Shown here piece by piece: positions 52,105-60,067 of a DNA stretch of 64,000 bases (positions are counted from its first letter, which is position 1; each line of letters opens with the position of its first letter). The notes beneath the pieces are model-generated. The model worked only from the letters and a program-made list of their open reading frames with translations. It made no database searches and was not told where the DNA came from. Source of the DNA: Halorussus amylolyticus (lineage in GTDB: Archaea; Halobacteriota; Halobacteria; Halobacteriales; Haladaptataceae); the NCBI RefSeq assembly GCF_004143485.2, contig NZ_ML974132.1, positions 247,024 through 311,023 on the forward strand. The letters are read 5' to 3'. A program made the translations under genes and the position numbers.

Positions 52105-53762
52105 AACCCGAACGAACGCGATTCGTCGAACTCGCCGGAACCGACGACCGCACCGTGGTCCGCGTCTCGACCGAACTCGACGCGGACGCCACGCCGCTGT
52201 CGGCGTACGCCGCGCTCACCGGTCGCTCGACCGAGGCCGACGCCTCCGACTACGCCTTCCTGCTGGAAAGCGCCGAGAAAACCGCCTCCAGCGACCCCGA
52301 CGGCGCGTTCTCCGCCGACGCGTCGGGCGACCGCCACGCCCGCTACTCCTACGTGGGGTACGACCCGGAAGCGGTCGTGACGGTAGACCCCGACGAGGTG
52401 CGGGTCGAGTCGCTCGGCGGCCGGGCCGCCGAGTACGTCTCGCCCGAATCCGGGGGCGATACGCTCGATGCGCTCCGAACCGCGATGCCCGACGCCGAGC
52501 GCCGGGGGTTCCCCGGCCAAGGCGACGCCGACCGCCAGCACTTCGAAGGCGGTCTGGTCGGCTTTCTGGCGTACGACGCGGTGTACGACCTTTGGCTCGA
52601 CGAGGTGGGTCTCGAACGCCCCGAATCCCGGTTCCCGGACGCGCAGTTCGTCCTCAACACGAAGACGTTAGCGTTCGACCACCTCGCAGGCACCGTCTCG
52701 CTCGTCTTCACTCCCGTCGTCGGACCGGACGACGACCCTGAATCGGTGTACGACGACCTCGAAGCGGAAGCCGACCGGGTGGCCGACCTGCTCGCCGGGA
52801 CCGAACCGCCGGAAACGGGTGGGTTCGTCCGCGAGAGCGAGACCGCGGGACCGCGAGACGAGTACGAGGACGCGGTTCGAACCGCGAAGGAACACGTCCT
52901 CGACGGCGACATCTATCAGGGCGTCATCTCCCGAAAGCGCGAACTCCGCGGCGACATCGACTCGCTCGGATTCTACGAGGCGCTCCGGGACGTGAACCCT
53001 TCGCCGTACATGTATCTGCTCGGCTACGGCGACCTGACGGTCGTCGGTGCGAGCCCCGAGACGCTGGTGTCGGTCCGGGGTCGCGAAGTCACGGCCAACC
53101 CCATCGCGGGCACCTGTTCGCGAGGGTCGAGTCCGGTCGAGGACCGTCGCCTCGCGGGCGAGATGCTCGCCGACGGCAAGGAGCGCGCCGAACACACCAT
53201 GCTCGTTGACCTCGCGCGCAACGACGTTCGCCGGGTCAGCGAACCCGGAAGCGTCGAAGTCGCGGAGTTCATGAACGTCCTCAAGTACAGCCACGTCCAG
53301 CACATCGAGAGCACCGTCCTCGGCCGACTCGCCGAGGACGCGAACGCCGTCGAGGCGACCTCGACGAGCCCGGAGACGCGGTCTCCGGACGCGCTCGACG
53401 CCACTCGCGCCGCGTTCCCCGCCGGGACGCTGTCCGGCGCGCCGAAGATTCGCGCGATGGAGATAATCCACGACCTCGAACGCTCACCACGCGGTCTGTA
53501 CGGCGGCGGCGTGGGCTACTACTCGTGGACCGGCGACGCCGACTTCGCCATCGTGATTCGGACCGCAACCGTCGAGTCCGAAGCGGGGAGCGAACCCGCG
53601 GTGGACGACGGTACCGACCGCATCACGGTGCAGGCCGGTGCGGGCATCGTCGCCGACAGCGATCCCGCCGCCGAGTACGAGGAGACCGAAAAGAAGATGG
53701 ACGGCGTGCTGACCGCGCTCAGACGCATCGAGACCTCACCCGCACCTGAGGTGAGTCGATGA
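52101..53762 (+). CDS. trpE: Anthranilate synthase component I
   Basis: TrpE (553 residues) converts chorismate and ammonia to anthranilate. The tryptophan feedback site LLES is at residues 54-57. The chorismate core has DIYQGVISRK, NPSPYMYLL, VVGASPETLVSV, the TANPIAGTCSRG loop and GTLSGAPKIRAMEII. A 20-residue Ser/Thr/Pro insertion near residue 420 is encoded by a small palindrome (53371-53387). It receives ammonia from TrpG, encoded next with an ATGA overlap. Confidence 0.96.
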   Translation: MKPERTRFVELAGTDDRTVVRVSTELDADATPLSAYAALTGRSTEADASDYAFLLESAEKTASSDPDGAFSADASGDRHARYSYVGYDPEAVVTVDPDEVRVESLGGRAAEYVSPESGGDTLDALRTAMPDAERRGFPGQGDADRQHFEGGLVGFLAYDAVYDLWLDEVGLERPESRFPDAQFVLNTKTLAFDHLAGTVSLVFTPVVGPDDDPESVYDDLEAEADRVADLLAGTEPPETGGFVRESETAGPRDEYEDAVRTAKEHVLDGDIYQGVISRKRELRGDIDSLGFYEALRDVNPSPYMYLLGYGDLTVVGASPETLVSVRGREVTANPIAGTCSRGSSPVEDRRLAGEMLADGKERAEHTMLVDLARNDVRRVSEPGSVEVAEFMNVLKYSHVQHIESTVLGRLAEDANAVEATSTSPETRSPDALDATRAAFPAGTLSGAPKIRAMEIIHDLERSPRGLYGGGVGYYSWTGDADFAIVIRTATVESEAGSEPAVDDGTDRITVQAGAGIVADSDPAAEYEETEKKMDGVLTALRRIETSPAPEVSR

Positions 53763-54340
53763 CGGAAGTCCTGTTCGTGGACAACTTCGACTCGTTCACG
53801 TACAATCTGGTGGAGTACACCAGCGAACACGCCGACACCGAGGTCGTCCGGAACACCGCCTCGCTCGCGGACGTGCGAGACGCCGACCCCGACGCAATCG
53901 TCATCTCGCCGGGACCCGGCCACCCGGAGAACGACCGCGACGTGGGCGTCACGAACGACGTGCTTCGCGAGGTGAGTCCCGAAGTGCCGACCCTCGGCGT
54001 GTGTCTCGGTCTCGAAGCCGCGGTGTACGCCTACGGCGGGTCGGTCGGTCGCGCGCCCGAACCGATTCACGGCAAGGCGTTTCCGGTGTCCCACGACGGG
54101 CAGGGCGTGTACGCCGGACTCGAACAGGGGTTCCGCGCCGGGCGATACCACTCGCTGGTGGCAACCGAAGTGCCCGACTGCTTCGAGGTGACGGCGACGA
54201 CTGACCACGCCGGGACCGACCTCGTGATGGGCGTGCGCCACCGCGAGTATCCCATCGAGTGCGTTCAGTTCCACCCCGAGAGCGTGCTAACCGCCGTCGG
54301 CCACGACGTGATTCGGAACTTCCTCGGCGCAGTTGCGTGA
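53759..54340 (+). CDS. trpG: Anthranilate synthase component II (glutamine amidotransferase)
   Basis: TrpG (193 residues) hydrolyses glutamine to feed ammonia to TrpE. It is a class I amidotransferase with FVDNFDSFTYNLVEY at the N-terminus, ISPGPGHPEN, the nucleophile in LGVCLGLEAAVYAYGG (Cys at about 82) and the His-Glu pair in VQFHPESVLT. The length is usual for a stand-alone subunit. It is the last gene of trpDFEG; trpC, trpB and trpA are outside the window. A strong hairpin follows 62 bases beyond the stop. Confidence 0.97.
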   Translation: MTEVLFVDNFDSFTYNLVEYTSEHADTEVVRNTASLADVRDADPDAIVISPGPGHPENDRDVGVTNDVLREVSPEVPTLGVCLGLEAAVYAYGGSVGRAPEPIHGKAFPVSHDGQGVYAGLEQGFRAGRYHSLVATEVPDCFEVTATTDHAGTDLVMGVRHREYPIECVQFHPESVLTAVGHDVIRNFLGAVA

Positions 54341-54402
54341 CTCGACTCCGTTTTTGGCTCAGCCGTATTTCAGGTTAGTCGGACTGGCGGTTACGAGGTG
54401 GG

Positions 54403-54434
54403 GCGGTTTCGCCGCCGGACGGCGGCGAAACCGC
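54403..54434 (+). terminator. Perfect 14-bp stem-loop after trpG
   Basis: Bases 54403-54416 (gcggtttcgccgcc) pair exactly with 54421-54434 around a four-base loop, followed by tttacg. It is well placed to end the trp operon. Two further hairpins follow at 54483-54502 (gaggaca/tgtcctc) and 54506-54534 (ggtcacgctc/gagcgtgacc), making a serial-hairpin block like the one after mptA. Confidence 0.6.
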
Positions 54435-54608
54435 TTTACGACACTGCTGACTGACTCGCCAGCTATCTGCTCGCAACCCCGCGAGGACATGGATTGTCCT
54501 CTCGCGGTCACGCTCGCACCGTCGGAGCGTGACCACGCGAAACGTCCGGGCGAAGTTGGTTCCGGCTTCGTATTTAAAAGCTCGCGTCGGGAGCGTTTCG
54601 AGCCGATT

Positions 54609-54788
54609 CTACAGCAGGACGCCCGCGGTGTAGAGCGCGCCGACGACCACGATGGCGACGAGGAGGAGTTTCCACGCGACGCTTAGCACGATTCGTCCCA
54701 CGAGAACCACGACTGCGAGGACGACTAATCCGGCGAGTAGCTTCCCGAGCGGCGTCGCGACCACTTCGGTGAACAGGGGGAGCAGCAT
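54609..54788 (-). CDS. Small two-helix membrane protein
   Basis: This 59-residue frame starts MLLPLFTEVVATPLGKLL and has two membrane helices, AGLVVLAVVVLVGRIVL and WKLLLVAIVVVGALYTAG, joined by a short basic loop. It is below common length cut-offs, but the codon use and the clean alternation of hydrophobic and basic segments look genuine. It is convergent with the trp operon. Function is unknown; it may be a haloarchaeal microprotein of the membrane. Confidence 0.6.
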   Translation of the reverse strand: MLLPLFTEVVATPLGKLLAGLVVLAVVVLVGRIVLSVAWKLLLVAIVVVGALYTAGVLL

Positions 54789-54975
54789 ACCTCATCACGA
54801 CAGCCACGGACCGTAAACGTATCGGCTGATACGCATCGGAAGAACCGGCGAAACGGCTCCGTTTCGCCGTCTCTGGCGTCGATTCCCGAGTTCCATCCTC
54901 TCTATCTGACCACTTTCAGTCCGGTCTGCATACTCTTATTACCCTCTGGAACGAAACTTCTGATGACCATCGAGA

Positions 54976-55020
54976 GCCGCGAATGTCGGCCGATGTTTCG
55001 GCGATCAGGACGTTCGCGGC
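54976..55020 (+). promoter_or_regulatory. Two-tier stem-loop upstream of nrdJ
   Basis: Left arm 54976-54987 (gccgcgaatgtc) pairs with 55009-55020 (gacgttcgcggc) over 12 positions with one G-T wobble. An inner stem gccga/tcggc (54989-54993 and 54998-55002) closes a four-base loop. It lies about 90 bases before the upstream mini-ORF of nrdJ. It could be a regulatory leader RNA or the end of another transcript. Confidence 0.5.
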
Positions 55021-55075
55021 ACCTATCATCTCACGGCAGAGGCATCACAATTCAAGTTGATTTGTTGTAGTGAAA

Positions 55076-55083
55076 CTAAAAAA
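55076..55083 (+). promoter_or_regulatory. TATA-like box before the nrdJ leader ORF
   Basis: The sequence ctaaaaaa is about 28-35 bases upstream of the ATG at 55111, the spacing expected for a leaderless transcript starting at the mini-ORF. A second AT-rich word, cattattt at 55090-55097, is too near that ATG but could serve a start inside the leader. Confidence 0.45.
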
Positions 55084-55110
55084 GCAAAGCATTATTTGGG
55101 AGGCCTTAGA

Positions 55111-55197
55111 ATGGAATCTCCGTCACGAATGAACCGCACAACCCAACCTGAAGGGGCCCGAATCGACAGACAGACGCACGAGGTGACCCGCGAATGA
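55111..55197 (+). CDS. Possible 28-codon leader ORF overlapping the nrdJ start
   Basis: An ATG at 55111 opens MESPSRMNRTTQPEGARI and runs 28 codons to a TGA that overlaps the nrdJ ATG (ATGA at 55194-55197). The four-base overlap is the same coupling signal used by the trp genes in this window. If the transcript starts at 55111 this frame would be read first and nrdJ by reinitiation. It contains no obvious regulatory run of one amino acid. It may be a true uORF or chance. Confidence 0.4.
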   Translation: MESPSRMNRTTQPEGARIDRQTHEVTRE

Positions 55198-58100
55198 GCG
55201 GTGCGGGCGAACTCACCGCCGACGAACTCACCCTCCCCATCAAGCGCACCGAGGGCGAGACCTTGGCCGACAGACTGACGGACAACGCGTACCACAACAT
55301 CCTCCCGGCGCGCTACCTCCGGAAGAACGCCGACGGCGACAACGTCGAGGCACAGGAGGACCTGTTCGTACGCGTCGCGAAGAACATCGCGCTGGCCGAG
55401 GCGGTCTACGAGGCCGACAACCGCGACGAGGAGATTACGGTCACGCCCGACCAGCTAAAGCCCGACCACCCCCGGCGCGACGAACTCGCCGCCGAGGTGT
55501 TCGGCACGGGCACGACGGCCGACGACGACGCCGAGACGCAGCTCTCGGTCTACAACGTCAACAAGTTCGCGTACGACACGGTCGTTCCCGAACTCCCCGA
55601 CGAGATTCGGGGCCACGTCCTCGACGTTCGCGAGGAGTTCCAGGACCTGATGGAGGACCTCTCGTTCATGCCGAACTCGCCCACCCTGATGAACGCGGGC
55701 GACGAACTCCAGCAGCTTTCGGCCTGCTTCGTGGACTCACCGGACGACGACATCACCGACATCCACCAGACCGCCAAGGAAGCCGCGGAGGTCTTCCAAT
55801 CGGGCGGCGGGATGGGGTACGCCTTCTGGCGACTCCGACCCTACGGCGACGCCGTCGGTAGCACGGGCGGCATCGCATCCGGCCCCATCACGTTCATGCG
55901 AACGTACGACCAGATGTGCGAGACCATCGCACAGGGCGGCGCGCGCCGCGGCGCGCAGATGGGCGTCATGCGCGTCTCGCACCCCGACGTGATTCAGTTC
56001 ATCCACGCGAAGAACAAGGACGTGAGCCTCGCCGAGACGCTCCGACTCAACGACCCCGACGACTACACCCACAACTCGTTCGCGGAGGCGTTGGAAGAGG
56101 CTCGCGAACTCATTGACGACGAGGGCCGGGTGCCCAAGCACCTCCGGAACGCCGCCGAGGGCCACCTCTCGAACTTCAACATCTCGGTCGGCGTCACCGA
56201 CGACTTCATGGAGGCGCTCAAGAACGGCGAGGAGTTCACCTTCACGAACCCCCGAACCGAGGAGCCACACGTCGCGACCGAGCAGACCAAGGAACTCTAC
56301 GAGATGTTCGACCTCGGCGAGCACGTCGAGGTCGGCGAGGAACTCTCGATTCGCGCGGACCTCATCTGGGACCGCATCGTGGACGGTGCCCACGAGAACG
56401 GCGAACCCGGCGTCATCTACCTCGAACGGGTGAACAAGGAACACTCGTTCGACGTGGACGAACACCCCGACCACCGGATTCTGGCGACAAACCCCTGTGG
56501 GGAGCAGCCGCTCGAAGAGTACGAGGCCTGTAATCTCGGCCACATCAATCTCTCGACGCTCGCCGCCCAGGAGGCCCCCGACTGGCGGGTCTGGTACGGC
56601 GAGCACGGCGACGAGTACGACGACTTCTCGGAGGCCGTCGATGCGTTCCTCGCCGACGCGATGGCGTGGGACGAGTTCGACCACCGCATCGCGTACGGCA
56701 CTCGCTTCTTGGAGAACGTCGTCACGATGTCGGATTTCCCGGTCGAGAAGATAGAGCAGAAGGTCCGGGACATGCGGAAAATCGGTCTCGGCGTGATGGG
56801 TCTCGCACAGCTCTACATCCAACTCGGCGTCGAGTACGGGAGCGAGGCCGGAAACGAAATCGCGGGCCAGTTGATGGAGTACATCAACCACGAGAGCAAG
56901 TGGACTTCCCACGAACTCGCCGAGGACCGCGGGGCGTTCAACGACTGGGACGACTCGAAGTACGCGAACCCGACCGAGTACCGCGAGTGGTTCGAGAAGC
57001 AAACCGGCCTGAGCGCCGACGACTGGGCCGACGGCTTCGCGATTCGGAACCACAACACGACCACCATCGCGCCGACCGGCACCACCTCGATGGTCGGCAA
57101 CACCACGGGCGGGTGCGAACCCATCTACAACGTCGCGTACTACAAGAACGTCTCCGACGACGTGCAGGGCGACGAGATGCTCGTGGAGTTCGACGACTAT
57201 TTCCTCCGGGTGCTGGAGGACAACGACATCGACGTCGAAGAGGTCAAGCGCGAGGCCCAAGACCAGATGGCCAACAACGAGTTCGACGGCGTCGAGGGTC
57301 TCGACACCGTGCCGGATGCCATCGGCGAACTGTTCGTCGTCACGAGCGACCTCACCGGCAAGGAACACGCCGCGGTTCAGTGTGCCTGCCAGCGCGGCGT
57401 TGACTCCGCCATCTCGAAGACCTGCAACTTCCCGAACTCCGCGAGCAAGGACGACATGCGCGAGGTGTTCGAGTACATCTACGACAACGGCGGCAAGGGC
57501 GTGACCGTCTACCGCGACGGCACCCGGAGCAAGCAGGTGCTCACGACCCGCGCCGACAACAAGGAGTTCGCCGACGAGTCCGAGGCCGCGGAGACGCTCG
57601 TCGAGCAGATTCGCGAGGTGTTCGGCGGAATCGAGGGCTTCGTCGAGAGCGACGAGGTGCAGGCCCACCTCGACCAGCAGGTCGAGTCCATCCTCGAAGC
57701 CGCAGACGGCGAAGACCCGTCCGGAGCCTACGCCGAGAAGCGCCCGCGTCCCGATGTGCTTCACGGCATCACCCAGCGCATCGACACGGGCTACGGAAAG
57801 CTCTACGTCAACATCAACGAGGACGACCGCGGTCGGCCGTTCGAACTGTTCGCAAACATCGGCAACTCCGGCGGCTTCACCGCGTCGTTCACCGAGTCGC
57901 TCGCCAAGACCATCTCGACCGCGCTCCGGTCGGGCGTGGACCCCGAGGAAATCGCCGACGAACTCCAGGGAATCCGGAGTCCGAAGGTCGCGTGGGACAA
58001 GGGCGAGCAGATAAACTCCATCCCGGACGCCATCGGCACCGCGATGCGCCGGTATCTCGACGGCGAAGTCGAGAAGGCCTACCCCCAGCAGAAGAACCTG

Positions 58101-58310
58101 ACCGAGGTCGAAGAGGAGGTCGGCGAAGTGGGAGCGACCGATGCCCGAACTCCCGAACCGACCGACGACGGTCAGACCAGCAAGGAGGCCGACCAGCAGG
58201 ACATCATCGACTCGGGCGAGAGTCCGGAGTGCCCGACGTGCGGGTCGCTGTCGCTGTACTACTCGGAGGGCTGCAAGACCTGCGAGTCGTGCGGTTGGAG
58301 CGAGTGCTGA
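55194..58310 (+). CDS. nrdJ: Adenosylcobalamin-dependent (class II) ribonucleotide reductase
   Basis: NrdJ (1038 residues) makes deoxyribonucleotides with coenzyme B12 as radical source, so it works with or without oxygen. The active-site Cys178 is in QLSACFVDSP, and Cys435 and Glu437 in NPCGEQPLEEYEACNLG are the radical-site residues. The substrate loop APTGTTSMVGNTTGG is present. The C-terminal tail CPTCGSLSLYYSEGC plus CESCGWSEC forms a zinc-ribbon-like redox tail for reduction. The N-terminus lacks a full ATP-cone. The adenosyltransferase at 20917 can provide its cofactor. Confidence 0.96.
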   Translation: MSGAGELTADELTLPIKRTEGETLADRLTDNAYHNILPARYLRKNADGDNVEAQEDLFVRVAKNIALAEAVYEADNRDEEITVTPDQLKPDHPRRDELAAEVFGTGTTADDDAETQLSVYNVNKFAYDTVVPELPDEIRGHVLDVREEFQDLMEDLSFMPNSPTLMNAGDELQQLSACFVDSPDDDITDIHQTAKEAAEVFQSGGGMGYAFWRLRPYGDAVGSTGGIASGPITFMRTYDQMCETIAQGGARRGAQMGVMRVSHPDVIQFIHAKNKDVSLAETLRLNDPDDYTHNSFAEALEEARELIDDEGRVPKHLRNAAEGHLSNFNISVGVTDDFMEALKNGEEFTFTNPRTEEPHVATEQTKELYEMFDLGEHVEVGEELSIRADLIWDRIVDGAHENGEPGVIYLERVNKEHSFDVDEHPDHRILATNPCGEQPLEEYEACNLGHINLSTLAAQEAPDWRVWYGEHGDEYDDFSEAVDAFLADAMAWDEFDHRIAYGTRFLENVVTMSDFPVEKIEQKVRDMRKIGLGVMGLAQLYIQLGVEYGSEAGNEIAGQLMEYINHESKWTSHELAEDRGAFNDWDDSKYANPTEYREWFEKQTGLSADDWADGFAIRNHNTTTIAPTGTTSMVGNTTGGCEPIYNVAYYKNVSDDVQGDEMLVEFDDYFLRVLEDNDIDVEEVKREAQDQMANNEFDGVEGLDTVPDAIGELFVVTSDLTGKEHAAVQCACQRGVDSAISKTCNFPNSASKDDMREVFEYIYDNGGKGVTVYRDGTRSKQVLTTRADNKEFADESEAAETLVEQIREVFGGIEGFVESDEVQAHLDQQVESILEAADGEDPSGAYAEKRPRPDVLHGITQRIDTGYGKLYVNINEDDRGRPFELFANIGNSGGFTASFTESLAKTISTALRSGVDPEEIADELQGIRSPKVAWDKGEQINSIPDAIGTAMRRYLDGEVEKAYPQQKNLTEVEEEVGEVGATDARTPEPTDDGQTSKEADQQDIIDSGESPECPTCGSLSLYYSEGCKTCESCGWSEC

Positions 58311-58522
58311 CCTCGGACGTGCCGAACTGACGCGAATCCGGTTCTTCTTTTCTCGGCCCGCTGACCAGAGACGTTACGGTGGTCGGTAGTGTACCGACGG
58401 TCGAGTATGGGTTCCAACGACGGAGTTCGGCCGCGAGTGGGCCGTAGACGAACGCCGGACGGTCTCGCCGTTCGCACGGATAGCGCCGAGACGCAGACCG
58501 ACGCCGACCGGGGGGCGCTGGC

Positions 58523-59824
58523 GTGTCGGACGTGACGCCCTCTCGCCGAGGCCTCGTCTTTTTGGCCGCTGGCTTGCTTCTCGTCGTAGCCGCATTCGGC
58601 GGAAGCTGGGCACTCGCGCCCGATACCGAACGTATCCCGGAGTCCGGTACTCCCGACGACACGACCATCCTCGTGGGCGTGCAGGGTCCCGGCCCGAACG
58701 GAAACGTGACCGCGCTAGACGGCCACGGGAACGTCGAGTGGAGCATCGGCGACATCATCAGCTATCAGAACGTCCAGATGCTCGACAACGGCACGGTGCT
58801 CGCGACGTACGCCGCCGGAGGATACGAGCGATGCGGTCCGTACGACCCGCCGTGTAAGCGAACCGGGGTTCGAATCATCGACCCCGACCCGGACTCGAAC
58901 TCGACGACCGGCGAGGGGTCGGTCGCCGAACCCGAAATCGTCTACGACTGGAGCTATCCGGTCCAGACCCGGAAGGACAGCGAGGTCCACGACGCCGAGA
59001 TGCTCCCGAACGGCGACGTGCTCGTGGCCGACATGGAGTGGGAGAGCATCTTCACCTACGACCCCGAGACCGGCGAGCGCAACTGGACGTGGAACGCCAG
59101 CGACTACTACGACCCGCCCGACGACCCCCGGAGCGAGGACTGGCTCCACCTCAACGACGCCGACTACATCGGCGACGACCGGTTCCTCGTCTCGATTCGG
59201 AACGAGAACCAACTCCTCGTGGTCGAACGCGGCGAGGGCGTCGTCGATGTCATCAACGAGGACGGCGACGAGGACGTACTGAACCAACAGCACAACCCCC
59301 ACTGGCTCGGCGACGGGGCGGTCGTGGTGGCCGACTCGGAGAACCACCGCGTGGTCGAACTCCACGAGAACGACGAGACCGGCGAGTGGGAGGTGGCGTG
59401 GTCGGTCGCCAAGGTCGGTGGCATCGCGTTCGACTGGCCGCGCGACGCCGACCGCCTGCCGAACGGCAACACGCTCGTGACCGACAGCCGAAACAACCGG
59501 GTGGTCGAAATCACTCGGAACGGAAGCGTGGCCGCGAGCTACAGCGTGCCGTCGCTCCCCTACGAGGCCGACAAGCTCCCCCACGGGGAACAGCCGGCCG
59601 ACACCGAGGGTCTCGAACCCTACGACACCGACACGGAGAGCGACATCGGGCTGTTCGACCGCAAGATTCCGGTGCTGTGGCTCCTGCTCGCGGGCGCTCG
59701 CGACGTGCTGGCGCTCCCCTACTGGGTGTCGGAGATTCACGTGCTGGCCGTCCTCGTCGCGGTCGGTCTCTGGAGTTGGGGCGGCTACCTGCTGATGCGG
59801 TCGGGCCTGCGTGGGAAAGGGTGA
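58523..59824 (+). CDS. Arylsulfotransferase-like beta-propeller membrane protein
   Basis: This 433-residue protein has an N-terminal membrane helix (LVFLAAGLLLVVAAFGGSWAL) and a C-terminal one (IHVLAVLVAVGLWSWGGYLL) with a beta-propeller between. Repeated N-G-x-x-L-V/A-x-D motifs (MLPNGDVLVADMEWES, RLPNGNTLVTDSRNN) and a HDAEM / HNPHWLGDGA histidine set match the bacterial aryl-sulfate sulfotransferase family. Sulfotransferase activity is not shown for archaeal members. GTG start. The propeller probably faces outside. Confidence 0.75.
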   Translation: MSDVTPSRRGLVFLAAGLLLVVAAFGGSWALAPDTERIPESGTPDDTTILVGVQGPGPNGNVTALDGHGNVEWSIGDIISYQNVQMLDNGTVLATYAAGGYERCGPYDPPCKRTGVRIIDPDPDSNSTTGEGSVAEPEIVYDWSYPVQTRKDSEVHDAEMLPNGDVLVADMEWESIFTYDPETGERNWTWNASDYYDPPDDPRSEDWLHLNDADYIGDDRFLVSIRNENQLLVVERGEGVVDVINEDGDEDVLNQQHNPHWLGDGAVVVADSENHRVVELHENDETGEWEVAWSVAKVGGIAFDWPRDADRLPNGNTLVTDSRNNRVVEITRNGSVAASYSVPSLPYEADKLPHGEQPADTEGLEPYDTDTESDIGLFDRKIPVLWLLLAGARDVLALPYWVSEIHVLAVLVAVGLWSWGGYLLMRSGLRGKG

Positions 59825-59849
59825 TTACGCGCGAGGACCCACACGGAAT

Positions 59850-60017
59850 ATGAGCGAGGAACCCGGCGAACGCGGTGGCGAAGGTGGGGCAGGGCCGACC
59901 GCCGAGGTCGGCGGTCGGCCCTGCCCAATCTGCGAGGAACCGATGTACCACCGCCACTGCAAGTACGTCTGTCCGAATCACGGTACGATTATGGACTGTT
60001 CGGACACGTTTTACTGA
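59850..60017 (+). CDS. Small zinc-finger microprotein
   Basis: This 55-residue protein has an acidic Gly-rich head and a compact C-terminal zinc site: RPCPICEEPMYHRHCKYVCP, then NHGTIMDCSDTFY. The CPxC, HCxYxCPxH and late Cys residues are those of a haloarchaeal zinc-finger microprotein family (HVO_2523-like, from memory). Role unknown. The ATG at 59850 follows the propeller gene by 25 bases, suggesting co-transcription. Confidence 0.75.
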   Translation: MSEEPGERGGEGGAGPTAEVGGRPCPICEEPMYHRHCKYVCPNHGTIMDCSDTFY

Positions 60018-60067
60018 GTACATTGTCCTTTTCGCATCGAACCGTAGGTCCCGTCCGCCGGACGGGA

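Larger units (their letters stand above)
54789..55110. other. Intergenic region before the nrdJ leader
   Basis: No gene is seen in these 322 bases. The region contains an AT-rich patch at about 54926-54950 (tgcatactcttattaccc), which may be the plus-strand start of a longer leader, the stem-loop at 54976-55020 and the TATA-like element at 55076-55083. Confidence 0.5.

Noticed and set aside
54976..55020. Cobalamin riboswitch before nrdJ
   Set aside because: The stem-loop is clear but the conserved B12-box and four-way junction of bacterial cobalamin riboswitches are not visible.
55737..57764. 675-codon open frame antisense to nrdJ
   Set aside because: The sense strand has full reductase motifs; this frame has none and its length is explained by codon bias.
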